DNA of 13,976 nucleotides from a bacterium (GTDB lineage Bacteria > SM23-31 > JAUVVT01): positions 1-13,976 of the forward strand of contig JAUWXV010000078.1 of the NCBI GenBank assembly GCA_030616165.1. The letters run 5' to 3'. Both the position numbers and the translations under genes were made by a program. The notes under the pieces were generated by a model, which saw only the letters and a list, made by a program, of their open reading frames with translations, did not search any database and was not told the DNA's origin. The first letter of the stretch is position 1; each line of letters starts with the position of its first letter. This document shows, one piece after another, positions 1-6,710 of this stretch.

Positions 1-1
1 A

Positions 2-124
2 TCTAAAGAAGTCTATGCTTGGAGTAGAGAACGGAATCGGAAAAAAGTAACTGTTCATTGGCAATTTACAAAGAACGATGCCCGAATTAAATTGGGCAGA
101 TATTATATTGATGTCAGAAATTAA
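2..124 (+). CDS. C-terminal end of a probable IS630-type transposase (partial, enters from the left edge)
   Basis: An open frame runs from the window edge to a TAA at 122-124 and gives 40 residues. It contains a basic stretch (SRERNRKKVTVHWQFT) followed by KNDARIKLGRYY. This resembles the extreme C-terminus of IS630-like DDE transposases, which often end in a Trp-x-Phe-Thr...Asp-Ala-Arg-x-Lys-Leu...Tyr pattern after the last catalytic Glu. That assignment is from memory of the family; the catalytic residues would lie outside the window. A palindromic repeat begins 19 bases after the stop and could be the flank of the element or unrelated. It could instead be another small DNA-binding protein. 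Confidence 0.5.
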   Translation, partial: SKEVYAWSRERNRKKVTVHWQFTKNDARIKLGRYYIDVRN

Positions 125-142
125 TGTCACAATGCACTAGAC

Positions 143-259
143 TGTCATGCTGTCCCGAAGTTTCGGGACCAGCATCTGAAATAAAGCAAATAATAGATTC
201 CAAAAATCCTGAACCCTGTGCTGAACTTGATTCAGTATTGTTTCAGGATCGGAATGACA
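143..259. repeat. Palindromic intergenic repeat with TGTCAT/ATGACA ends
   Basis: The ends TGTCAT (143-148) and ATGACA (254-259) are inverted copies. Inside lie a perfect palindrome GTCCCGAA/TTCGGGAC at 152-169, a TCCTGAA/TTCAGGA pair at 207-213 and 242-248, and a CTGAA/TTCAG hairpin between them. The order of words (GTCATGCTG, AGCATCTGAA, AGATTCC, GGAATGACA) is that of a common class of dispersed non-coding repeats in diderm bacteria. It lies between the transposase end and the 3' end of the methyltransferase gene. An open frame read through it on the plus strand has no protein-like character. Confidence 0.65.
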
Positions 260-299
260 TGTTAGGGGAATATTATATTAAATCCATAATCGTCAGACG

Positions 300-1073
300 T
301 TATTTTTTCATTTCCCACATAATTATCCCCGCAGCGACTGCTAAGTTGATTGAATCAAAACTTTTTACACCGTTGATTTTAATCCTGAAATCGCACATCT
401 TTAAAATTTCAGAAGAGATTCCTTTGGATTCGCTTCCAAGGATAATTACTTTTGGATATCTCGTATTTAACTTTTTAATGGGGTCAGTTCCAATCGGGTC
501 TGCTGCTATGAGGCTATATCCAATGTTTTTTAATTCTATTAATATTTCCTTAAGGTCTAAATCATACCAGATAGGGATGTGAAATATAGAACCCATCGTA
601 GACCTTATGACCTTTGGATTAAATAGTTCAATAGAATTTTTCCCGATAATTATTCCGCTTATTCTGAACCAGTGTGCGGTTCTAATAATAGTGCCCAGAT
701 TTCCAGCATCTGAAATATTATCAAGTGCTATTAACTCTGCATTTTTCTTTAATGATGATGGATTAAATTTTTTTTCTTTAATTTTTATTATTCCAAATAT
801 ACCTTGAGGAGTTATAACATCGGCAATTGAACCAATATCCCGTGAATGAATATGCGTTACATTGATATTTTTTAATTTTATAACACTGATAAGGGGAGAT
901 TTTTTTTTAAAAAATTCTTTACTGCAAATTACAGATTCTATTTCAGCATCAGAAATTAGAGCCTCTTTAATAAGTTTTTCACCCTCAATCAGAAATCTTT
1001 TTTCAGATATTCGATGCTTCTTCTGTTTGAGTTTTTTTAAGGTTTTTAAAAGGTTTTTTGAAATGAATTCCAC
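300..1073 (-). CDS. SpoU/TrmH-family RNA 2'-O-ribose methyltransferase
   Basis: The 257-residue product transfers a methyl group from S-adenosylmethionine to a ribose 2'-OH of rRNA or tRNA. The N-terminal substrate-binding part has RFLIEGEKLIKEAL at 27-40, typical of the 23S rRNA members (RlmB-like). The SPOUT knot follows with all three motifs: motif 1 DNISDAGNLGTIIR (118-131, with Asn125 and Arg131), motif 2 IILGSESKGIS (210-220, Glu215), and motif 3 SINLAVAAGIIMWE (241-254). Length is normal for the family. The start is a GTG at 1071-1073 without a clear Shine-Dalgarno sequence, but the N-terminus aligns with where family members begin. It is the last gene of a minus-strand run after the EIIA and zinc-ribbon genes, about 97 bases from the latter. 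Which nucleotide is methylated cannot be told from sequence. Confidence 0.9.
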   Translation of the reverse strand: MEFISKNLLKTLKKLKQKKHRISEKRFLIEGEKLIKEALISDAEIESVICSKEFFKKKSPLISVIKLKNINVTHIHSRDIGSIADVITPQGIFGIIKIKEKKFNPSSLKKNAELIALDNISDAGNLGTIIRTAHWFRISGIIIGKNSIELFNPKVIRSTMGSIFHIPIWYDLDLKEILIELKNIGYSLIAADPIGTDPIKKLNTRYPKVIILGSESKGISSEILKMCDFRIKINGVKSFDSINLAVAAGIIMWEMKK

Positions 1074-1170
1074 AATATATAACTGTTGATATTAATGAAA
1101 TAATAATTTATATTTTTTTATATGAAACGTTTAAATGAGGAAGCAGAAATTTATTATCAGAATGATAAAA

Positions 1171-1509
1171 TTATATATGATTGAACATCTGAGTAATGAT
1201 TTCTTCACATTCTTCGAATCGGTCTTCTGGGACAAATATAGTAGTTGTATCTCCGGAGATACCTCGTGTTCCATATGCGGATGAAAAAAATGTTGACCTT
1301 ACTAAAGATGGGATTCCCTTTTTATCAAAAACTTCTTTAACCATTTCAGCATAGATTCTGCCCGGTAAGGTCTGAAGCGGTTTCCATTTAACTTTAATTT
1401 CACTGCAATTAATTTCATCGGGAAGTTTATCTAATAGTTTTTCACCGCAGTCACAGCATACATCAATTTCTTCAACATATTCATATCTGCATTTTGGACA
1501 AAATGGCAT
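1171..1509 (-). CDS. Zinc-ribbon protein with DUF2007-type domain
   Basis: A 112-residue cytoplasmic protein. The N-terminus carries two CxxC pairs (FCPKC at 3-7 and CCDCGEKL at 18-25), which would form one zinc ribbon. The remainder (about 45-110) has the pattern of DUF2007 domains: an opening ...W-x-P-L-x-T, then a segment on a mobile 'which end of the interface' helix (AEMVKEVFDKKGIPSLV), and a closing I-F-V-P-E-D-R-F-E-E-C. DUF2007 proteins are called putative signal-transducing proteins, but no activity is established. It starts 18 bases after the EIIA stop, so the two are probably co-transcribed. The start ATG has no strong ribosome-binding site. Confidence 0.75.
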   Translation of the reverse strand: MPFCPKCRYEYVEEIDVCCDCGEKLLDKLPDEINCSEIKVKWKPLQTLPGRIYAEMVKEVFDKKGIPSLVRSTFFSSAYGTRGISGDTTTIFVPEDRFEECEEIITQMFNHI

Positions 1510-1527
1510 ATCAATAATTGCTTATTA

Positions 1528-2004
1528 TTAAAATGATTTATTAAATATATTTTTTTCTTCGTTTTCAAGAACCGAAGCAACCTCTTCAGGTGTATTGCAA
1601 TTTAGAAGTTTTCTCCTTGTGTCAGCATTGTTTAAAATTCTTGAAACAACGCTTAAAGCTTTGATGTGTGGACCAGATGGACCAACAGGAGCAACTAACA
1701 TAAAAACAATATTTGCCGGTTTGCCATCAATAGAGTCAAACGGAATGCCTTCTTTTACAATGCCGAGCGAACCAATCATATTTTTTACGCCTGCACATTT
1801 TCCATGTGGTATTGCCACACCATTTCCGATGCCTGTACTACTTGCTTTCTCTCTTTCGACAATAGATTTCAATACCTCTTTATTGTCTAATACAGAATCT
1901 GAACTCCCCATCAGGTCCACAAGTTCCTTTATAGCGTCTGGTTTGCTTTTGCTTCTGAGTTTTACTTTTATCCTTTCCTTATTGAGGATATCAGATATCC
2001 TCAT
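1528..2004 (-). CDS. PTS EIIA component, fructose/nitrogen (PtsN-like) family
   Basis: The 158-residue protein is a single EIIA type-2 domain, the phosphocarrier that takes phosphate from HPr (or NPr) on histidine. The active-site His67 sits in GNGVAIPHGK (61-69), and the conserved second His113 sits in PSGPHIKALS. The FMLVAPVG strand and the C-terminal leucine-rich helix are also typical. I chose the ATG at 2002-2004 because GGAGG lies five bases upstream; a GTG 12 bases further upstream would overlap that ribosome site. With no IIB or IIC domain attached or nearby, a regulatory role like PtsN is more likely than sugar transport. It heads the minus-strand run with the DUF2007 and methyltransferase genes and is divergent from nth. 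Confidence 0.88.
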   Translation of the reverse strand: MRISDILNKERIKVKLRSKSKPDAIKELVDLMGSSDSVLDNKEVLKSIVEREKASSTGIGNGVAIPHGKCAGVKNMIGSLGIVKEGIPFDSIDGKPANIVFMLVAPVGPSGPHIKALSVVSRILNNADTRRKLLNCNTPEEVASVLENEEKNIFNKSF

Positions 2005-2315
2005 TTCCACCTCCACAATAGTTTTTAATTTGTCAGATTCTATACATATCTAAATTTTTTAAACGAAAATATATATTATTTTTTAGTTAAAGGCAAGAAA
2101 AAATTATTAAACCTATGTTCAAGGTGACCGTTTTTAGCATATAAGGTATAATTTTCTTTTTTGTTTGAATATTTTTAGTTCTTTTTGAAAGGATTATACC
2201 AAAGATAATTAGAAAAAATAACAGTGATATGATTATTTTTTCAAAATCATTCCTCTTTATTGATTTTTTAAAATATTTTGAATATCTTTTGGTAATAAAA
2301 GGAGTGTTATAGAAA
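2005..2315. other. Divergent intergenic region between the EIIA gene and nth
   Basis: These 311 bases are very AT-rich and carry no convincing intact gene. On the plus strand a possible promoter for nth reads TTGATT (2260-2265), 17 bases, TATCTT (2283-2288). On the minus strand, 2087-2250 can encode a short peptide with two hydrophobic stretches, but only if a one-base frameshift in an A run is assumed (see findings). No riboswitch or RNA gene was recognised. Confidence 0.4.
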
Positions 2316-2969
2316 ATGAAAGATGACCATATAGATAATATAATAAGAATCTTACAAGAGGAGATAAAATCCCTGGGAATTCCAATAGTGACGGAAGTAT
2401 CGAGGGATAGGTCGCCATTTAAGGTTTTAATTTCTTGCATTTTGAGTCTCAGAACAAAGGACGAAGTTACAAGAGAAGCTTCAAAGAGACTTTTTATACT
2501 TGCAGAAACTCCAGTCGATATGATGAAACTTGACCAGAAAACAATCGAAAAAACCATATATCCAGTTGGATTTTATATTACAAAGGCAAAAAATATTATC
2601 GGGATTTCAAAAACTCTTGTTGAAAAATATAATTCTACGGTCCCACAAGAAATCGACGAACTCCTTAAACTAAAAGGTGTTGGGAGAAAAACCGCTAACC
2701 TTGTTGTTACTCTTGGCTATAAAAAATTAGGCATTTGTGTTGACACACATGTTCACAGAATTTCTAACAGATTTGGATATATCAGTACGAAAACTCCAAA
2801 AGAGACAGAATTTGCTCTTCGGGGAAAACTGCCAAAAAAATACTGGATTATATATAACGATTTACTGGTTACTTATGGACAAAATATATGTAAACCCATA
2901 TCCCCATTCTGCAGTAAGTGTAAAATCGAAAAATACTGTGATAAGGTTGGTGTAAATAAATCAAGATAA
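2316..2969 (+). CDS. nth: Endonuclease III (DNA glycosylase/AP lyase)
   Basis: A 217-residue base-excision repair enzyme that removes oxidised pyrimidines and cleaves the abasic site. The helix-hairpin-helix LLKLKGVGRKTANLVV (116-131) contains the catalytic Lys125; the catalytic Asp143 lies in CVDTHVHRISNR. The C-terminal iron-sulphur loop is intact with the spacing C-x6-C-x2-C-x5-C (Cys192, 199, 202, 208), which binds a 4Fe-4S cluster. The segment LISCILSLRTKDEVT (38-52) matches the DNA-binding region of the group that has RT(K/R)D rather than the E. coli AQATD. A GGAG lies 11 bases before the ATG, a little far. It is the only plus-strand gene between 300 and 12722 and is convergent with the PfkB gene. 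A hairpin repeat begins right at its stop. Confidence 0.95.
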   Translation: MKDDHIDNIIRILQEEIKSLGIPIVTEVSRDRSPFKVLISCILSLRTKDEVTREASKRLFILAETPVDMMKLDQKTIEKTIYPVGFYITKAKNIIGISKTLVEKYNSTVPQEIDELLKLKGVGRKTANLVVTLGYKKLGICVDTHVHRISNRFGYISTKTPKETEFALRGKLPKKYWIIYNDLLVTYGQNICKPISPFCSKCKIEKYCDKVGVNKSR

Positions 2970-3109
2970 CCCACTTTCTTTGAAAAGAAAGTGGGCAAAG
3001 AAACTTTATACTTATTCCCCCGATTGCTCGGGGGGAATAAAAGTAAATTTTCCCCGCCATAGGCGGGTCCTTCGGATTGCTTACTTCTTTTTAAAAAGAA
3101 GAAAGTAAG
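2970..3109. repeat. Composite hairpin repeat, copy A
   Basis: Four palindromes follow one another. First, an 11-bp perfect stem CCCACTTTCTT/AAGAAAGTGGG (2970-2995) starts at the base after the nth stop and could end its transcript, though no T run follows. Second, TTATTCCCCC/GGGGGAATAA occupies 3012-3040. Third, CCCGCC/GGCGGG occupies 3053-3067. Fourth, an imperfect CTTACTT...AGTAAG hairpin occupies 3080-3109. The linker GGGCAAAGAAACTTTATA (2993-3010) recurs inverted in copy C. The last hairpin overlaps the end of the PfkB gene, whose stop codon (3091-3093) lies near the hairpin loop. Confidence 0.85.
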
Positions 3110-4038
3110 AGGTCTCCAAATTTCTTCTTTATATTTCTTTCTTTAAATAAATTTATAAAATTATCTATATCTTTTTTCGAGTAAGAAGGTGTAGCACCTT
3201 TTTTTAATGCGACAAATGCACCCAGATAGTTTGAAAACTCGGCAACCTCTTTCAGTGGTTTTTCCTGGAGGTATCCTGTGACCAGAGCCGCTATGAAAGC
3301 ATCTCCGGAACCAACGGTATCCACAGGGGTTATCTTTACTCCGGGTGAATAGATTATATCATTTTTGCCGAAAAATAGACAACCCCACCTGCCAAATGTG
3401 ATGCAAACCAGTTCGAGATTAAATTCATCTAATAGTCGATTAAGAAATGAAATATGCCCAACTTTTTCCTCGTTGAATGCTTTTTTAAGTTTTATAAATT
3501 CTGTATCATTTACCTTCAGGATGTCCGAGAGGAGCAAAGAATTTTCTACAATACTTAAATGGCTTTTTCTAAAACCTCTGAAATTTGCATCATAGACAAT
3601 AATTGCTTTTTTTTGTAATTTGAGAAAATCTGTGATTGTTTTTCTTGAGACATAATTTCTTTGGGCTAATGTTCCAAATAGCACGGCATCAACTTTTCCT
3701 GAAAGGGATTCAAGGTCGTTGTTAAGTTCGAGATAGTCAAAAGCAACATTTTTACTGCACAGAAATTTTGGAATTGAGCCGGGAAGAAGTTTCACGTGGA
3801 CCGTTCCAGTGTGGTAATTAGTGTCCTGTTGAATAAAATCTGTGTTTAGCCTTTTTTTTCTCAGTGTATGGATAATTTCCTCTCCTAATTTATCTTTACC
3901 CACTTTGCTCACAACGATGCCTTCATTTCCTAACAGATGTGCATGGAATGCAAAGTTTGCAGGTGCACCTCCAAGATATTTCTCAGAACCGTAAATGTCC
4001 CAGAGAACCTCTCCTATTCCAATTATTGTAAATTTCAT
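3091..4038 (-). CDS. PfkB-family carbohydrate kinase, fructokinase-like
   Basis: The protein (315 residues from the chosen start) phosphorylates a sugar, probably at a primary hydroxyl, using ATP. The N-terminal GIGEVLWDIYG and the signature GGAPANFAFHAHLLG (23-37) bind the sugar. GTLAQR (122-127) is a fructokinase-like element. The ATP and catalytic region includes KVNDTEF (175-181), TFGRWGC and the second signature DTVGSGDAF (240-248), with Asp246 as the predicted base. I prefer the ATG at 4036-4038 because AGGAA lies six bases upstream; an ATG two codons earlier abuts that site. The last residues, LLLSSF, and the stop are encoded inside a hairpin repeat, so the tail is not native family sequence. 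The gene follows queC across a repeat element, so co-transcription is possible. Substrate is not proven. Confidence 0.88.
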   Translation of the reverse strand: MKFTIIGIGEVLWDIYGSEKYLGGAPANFAFHAHLLGNEGIVVSKVGKDKLGEEIIHTLRKKRLNTDFIQQDTNYHTGTVHVKLLPGSIPKFLCSKNVAFDYLELNNDLESLSGKVDAVLFGTLAQRNYVSRKTITDFLKLQKKAIIVYDANFRGFRKSHLSIVENSLLLSDILKVNDTEFIKLKKAFNEEKVGHISFLNRLLDEFNLELVCITFGRWGCLFFGKNDIIYSPGVKITPVDTVGSGDAFIAALVTGYLQEKPLKEVAEFSNYLGAFVALKKGATPSYSKKDIDNFINLFKERNIKKKFGDLLLSSF

Positions 4039-4095
4039 ATTCATTTCCTGTTTTAAATAACAGTATACTCAATTTCTTTATAAGAAAACAACCAA

Positions 4096-4260
4096 GAACT
4101 TACTTCTTTTAGTAAAAGAAGTAAGCAAGAAAACTTTATCTTATTCCTTATTACTTGCTTCGCAAGGAATAAGGAATGGTCAAATTTCTCATCTTTTGCA
4201 GAGCAAAAGATGAGAAATAAATTAGAAGTTTTTTGCCTACTTTTTTTCAAAAAAGTAGGT
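4096..4260. repeat. Composite hairpin repeat, copy B
   Basis: Four hairpins fill the gap between queC and the PfkB gene. They are a perfect 12-bp stem CTTACTTCTTTT/AAAAGAAGTAAG with AGT loop (4099-4125); ATTCCTTATT/AATAAGGAAT around an inner CTTGC/GCAAG pair (4143-4177); a perfect 16-bp stem with AGA loop (4184-4218); and CCTACTTTTTT/AAAAAAGTAGG (4236-4259). The linker CAAGAAAACTTTAT after the first hairpin matches copy A's CAAAGAAACTTTAT. The whole is roughly two-fold symmetric. Confidence 0.85.
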
Positions 4261-4272
4261 AATTTTAATGAA

Positions 4273-4944
4273 TTATTTAACATATTCTATCGTATCCTTA
4301 ATTTCTGCTTCTTTAAATGCTTTGATTCTGATGACGCAGCTGCTGCATTCACCGCAGGCTTTATCTTCATTATTATAGCAAGACCAGGAGAGATGCAGTG
4401 GTGCATTAAGTTCTGTGCCCAATTTTACGATTTCGCTCTTTTTCATCGCTATAAGGGGCGTAATAATTTCGATTTTTGTTTCTGGTTTAGTTCCTAATTG
4501 GACGACTCTGTTAAATGCATCATAAAATACTTTTCTGCAGTCAGGGTAGCCTGGACTATCCTGTTCGACTGCACCGATAAACACAGCCTCAGCGCCGATG
4601 ACTTCTGCCCAACTCACAGCCTGCGACAAAATATTTGCATTCCTGAATGGAACATAAGTTGAAGGGATTCCAGTTATTTTTTGGATTGCTTTTTCAACTT
4701 TGATTTTTTCATCGGTAAGACTTGAACCACCAACCTGTTTAAGGAAGCCGAGGTCGACGGTTATCCTTTTTTTCACATTGTAATAATCTGCAATATCATT
4801 AAATGCTTTTAGTTCTCTTTTTTCAGTTCGCTGATGATAATTAGCATGCAGAAATATTAGTTCATATTTTTGGTATGCAATCGCAGCAGTAACGCAACTG
4901 TCCATCCCACCACTAACAAGGACAATTGCCTTTTTACTTTTCAT
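4273..4944 (-). CDS. queC: 7-cyano-7-deazaguanine synthase
   Basis: A 223-residue cytoplasmic enzyme that converts 7-carboxy-7-deazaguanine to preQ0, using ATP and ammonia, on the queuosine pathway. The PP-loop SGGMDS at 11-16 binds ATP. VPFRN (98-102) and the SPGYPDCR stretch (130-137) are typical of the family. Four cysteines (189, 197, 200, 203) in the spacing C-x7-C-x2-C-x2-C form the zinc site. Length is normal. The ATG at 4942-4944 lies one base after the queE stop and has no strong ribosome site of its own, so translation is probably coupled to queE. No queD, queF or folE is in the window. Confidence 0.95.
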   Translation of the reverse strand: MKSKKAIVLVSGGMDSCVTAAIAYQKYELIFLHANYHQRTEKRELKAFNDIADYYNVKKRITVDLGFLKQVGGSSLTDEKIKVEKAIQKITGIPSTYVPFRNANILSQAVSWAEVIGAEAVFIGAVEQDSPGYPDCRKVFYDAFNRVVQLGTKPETKIEIITPLIAMKKSEIVKLGTELNAPLHLSWSCYNNEDKACGECSSCVIRIKAFKEAEIKDTIEYVK

Positions 4945-4945
4945 A

Positions 4946-5581
4946 TTATTTTGCCCTGGTGTTTGGTCCCCAGATTAATTTATGTAGTTGGGGTTGAAAC
5001 CGAACACGAAGATTGTCTTCTAAAATCCATTTGATAAGTGCTTCAGGTTTAAGTTTTTCATAAACCACTGACATAAGGACAACGGCTCTATCGGTAAGTC
5101 CGCATTTTTCAATAATTCCTTTTGCCCAATCGTAGTCTTCTCTTGTTCCAATCACAAATTTCACCTGGTCATCTTTCTTGAGTTTATCGATATTCCGCCA
5201 ATCATTCTTTTTTAATTCGCCACTCGAAGGGCATTTCAAATCCATTACTATTATTGCTCCCTCTTTTATTAGACTAATATCTTGATTGCCGCTTGTTTCA
5301 ACGATTACTTTGTACCCCTTGTTTAACAGTTTTTCTATAAGAACAGGGGTATCTTTTTGTAGAAGCGGTTCACCGCCTGTTATTTCAATATATTCAATAC
5401 TGAAACTTTCAACTATATTTAGCAGTTCATCAACCGAAACCTCTTTACCATTATTATATGCATACTTTGTGTCACAATATGTGCACCTCAAGTTACATCC
5501 AGCGGTTCTTATGAATAGTGTAGGAATTCCCATATATATTGATTCTCCCTGAATGCTTTTAAATATTTCGTTAATCTTCAT
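4946..5581 (-). CDS. queE: 7-carboxy-7-deazaguanine synthase (radical SAM)
   Basis: A 211-residue radical SAM enzyme that contracts 6-carboxy-tetrahydropterin into 7-carboxy-7-deazaguanine, the step before QueC. The N-terminus MKINEIFKSIQGES matches QueE. The cluster motif CNLRCTYC (Cys29, 33, 36) is the standard CxxxCxxC. ITGGEPLLQ (67-75) and VETSGN (94-99) contribute to SAM binding, and the tail LHKLIWGPN is characteristic of the family. The start is an ATG at 5579-5581 with no clear Shine-Dalgarno. The region upstream holds only a decayed four-helix-bundle gene; I saw no preQ1 riboswitch there. Confidence 0.95.
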   Translation of the reverse strand: MKINEIFKSIQGESIYMGIPTLFIRTAGCNLRCTYCDTKYAYNNGKEVSVDELLNIVESFSIEYIEITGGEPLLQKDTPVLIEKLLNKGYKVIVETSGNQDISLIKEGAIIVMDLKCPSSGELKKNDWRNIDKLKKDDQVKFVIGTREDYDWAKGIIEKCGLTDRAVVLMSVVYEKLKPEALIKWILEDNLRVRFQPQLHKLIWGPNTRAK

Positions 5582-5585
5582 AATT

Positions 5586-5794
5586 TTATTTATGGTTTAT
5601 AAGCCATAAGCTATTAGCTTTTAGCTTAATAATTAGTTTATTAAACATTTGTTTAAAATATGATAGTTTACCGATAATTTCATAATAAGTTTTTGAGTTT
5701 ATATACTTCAAATCATAACAAAACACTATTTGATATTCTACTTCGTTTTCATAACCAAAAGCAATTCACATGAATCTGCAAAATCGGCATCATT
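5586..5794 (-). pseudogene. Remnant of a four-helix-bundle (23S rRNA intervening-sequence, S23) protein
   Basis: Reading the minus strand, one frame gives NNDADFADSCE. After a one-base shift near 5763-5770 the next frame gives IAFGYENEVEYQIVFCYDLKYI and then NSKTYYEIIGKLSYFKQMF, ending in IIKLKANS and a short tail to a TAA at 5586-5588. This is the pattern of the C-terminal half of the family, where a residue pair before a conserved ALGSANE(L/V)EYQ and a final ...LIKSLKANS are typical. The N-terminal half is missing: a TAG closes the frame just upstream, where an AGCTATTAG-type repeat begins. With one frameshift and half the length lost, it is almost certainly non-functional. The family assignment is from memory of its pattern. 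Confidence 0.7.
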
Positions 5795-5838
5795 ATTTTT
5801 TAATAGCTAATGACTAATAGCCAAAAGCTATCATGCTA
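5597..5838. repeat. AGCTATTAG-type word repeats flanking the pseudogene
   Basis: Related AGCTATTAG-like words occur at both edges of the remnant. On the left, 5602-5627 reads AGCCATAAGCTATTAGCTTT and on into AGCTT. On the right, 5801-5833 contains TAATAGCTAATGACTAATAG followed by CCAAAAGCTAT, which is roughly the inverse of the left block. The left block also encodes the last residues (KANSLWL) of the remnant. Such words are often seen around genes of this family. Boundaries are approximate. Confidence 0.45.
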
Positions 5839-5861
5839 AGTTTTTTAGGAATTATTCAGAT

Positions 5862-6647
5862 TTAATAAAATGATTGAAGGAATTTGATATTTCGATTGAG
5901 ATTTCTAATAGAGAATAATTCTTCAGGAATATCGATATTAAACTTTATCTCCAGAGTTACCATTTCCGTTTTTGTGTTTTTTCTTAATTTGTTCTCCATA
6001 ACAACATGTGTTGGATAGAATCTGTCTTTGTATTTTTCTACCTTCAGAACAGTCATTAATTTGAGCAGTTTTCCACTTTTTGCATAAAGTTCGCTTTTAA
6101 GGATGATAAATCTCTCTTTATCGACCCATATTTTTCTCATATAATATGTAACATCGTGTCTGATTGCTGTGAGTTGGAGAATATAGCATTCTCTTCCTTC
6201 AATAAATTCTTCTCCAATAATCTTTGGTTCATAATGTGTTATAAGTTTTTTAAGTTCGAGAGAATCTTCATAGGAGAAATCGGAGCCCATCATACTTTGT
6301 CTCAGCATATGACCTGCAATTTTTATAACCTTTTCGACACTCGGCAGATACATCCACAAATTATTTCCAAGTTTTAGATATTTTGTATCTCTGTCTCTTG
6401 AAGGATTTAAAAATATTGCGAAGGATGTGTCTTTTGCAAAGGCAAATCCTACCATCTCCTTTTCGTATATTCTTCTGCCTTGATGAATAATCATTTTTGA
6501 CCTGTGCTGGAGAGAATTTGGGACCAAATTATTGTCTACTTTGTTTACGATTTCTCTCGCAGTAATATTATTATTCCCCTTTATTTTTAGAGGGAAAAGA
6601 AGAAACAATATTAAAACTGATATTGGAAAATTTTTAAAAATATTCAT
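5862..6647 (-). CDS. LolA-like outer-membrane lipoprotein-sorting protein
   Basis: A 261-residue protein predicted to be periplasmic. Residues 1-24 look like a signal peptide: a short basic start, then ISVLILFLLFPL, with cleavage near KIKG/NNN. The rest is the beta-rich fold of the LolA-like 'outer membrane lipoprotein-sorting protein' family. Its diagnostic stretch LWMYLPSVEKVIKIAGHMLR (97-116) runs on into QSMMGSDFSYED, followed by long alternating strands. Family members are thought to carry a lipid or lipoprotein between membranes, and they commonly sit beside FtsX/MacB-type permeases, as here (two upstream on the same strand). No lipobox is present. Start is an ATG with no obvious ribosome site. 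A composite repeat separates it from the permease upstream. Confidence 0.82.
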   Translation of the reverse strand: MNIFKNFPISVLILFLLFPLKIKGNNNITAREIVNKVDNNLVPNSLQHRSKMIIHQGRRIYEKEMVGFAFAKDTSFAIFLNPSRDRDTKYLKLGNNLWMYLPSVEKVIKIAGHMLRQSMMGSDFSYEDSLELKKLITHYEPKIIGEEFIEGRECYILQLTAIRHDVTYYMRKIWVDKERFIILKSELYAKSGKLLKLMTVLKVEKYKDRFYPTHVVMENKLRKNTKTEMVTLEIKFNIDIPEELFSIRNLNRNIKFLQSFY

Positions 6648-6710
6648 AATGGATCAGATTTTAATTTTTATTTGAGAAAAATTAATTTTATCCTGAACAT
6701 TCGGGACAAG

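Noticed and set aside
124-582. Plus-strand open frame beginning after the transposase end
   Set aside because: It reads through a palindromic repeat and then antisense through the methyltransferase; no protein pattern.
1595-2053. Long plus-strand open frame opposite the EIIA gene
   Set aside because: It is antisense to a well-supported EIIA domain with its active-site His and a strong GGAGG site; the plus-strand product has no family pattern.
2087-2557. Minus-strand open frame of 156 codons extending into nth
   Set aside because: Its first half is antisense to nth, which has all catalytic and iron-sulphur residues. Only the part outside nth is considered, as a weak frameshift candidate.
5582-5861. 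preQ1 riboswitch ahead of queE
   Set aside because: I looked for the short stem and A-rich tail of preQ1 classes and did not find them; most of the region is the four-helix-bundle remnant.
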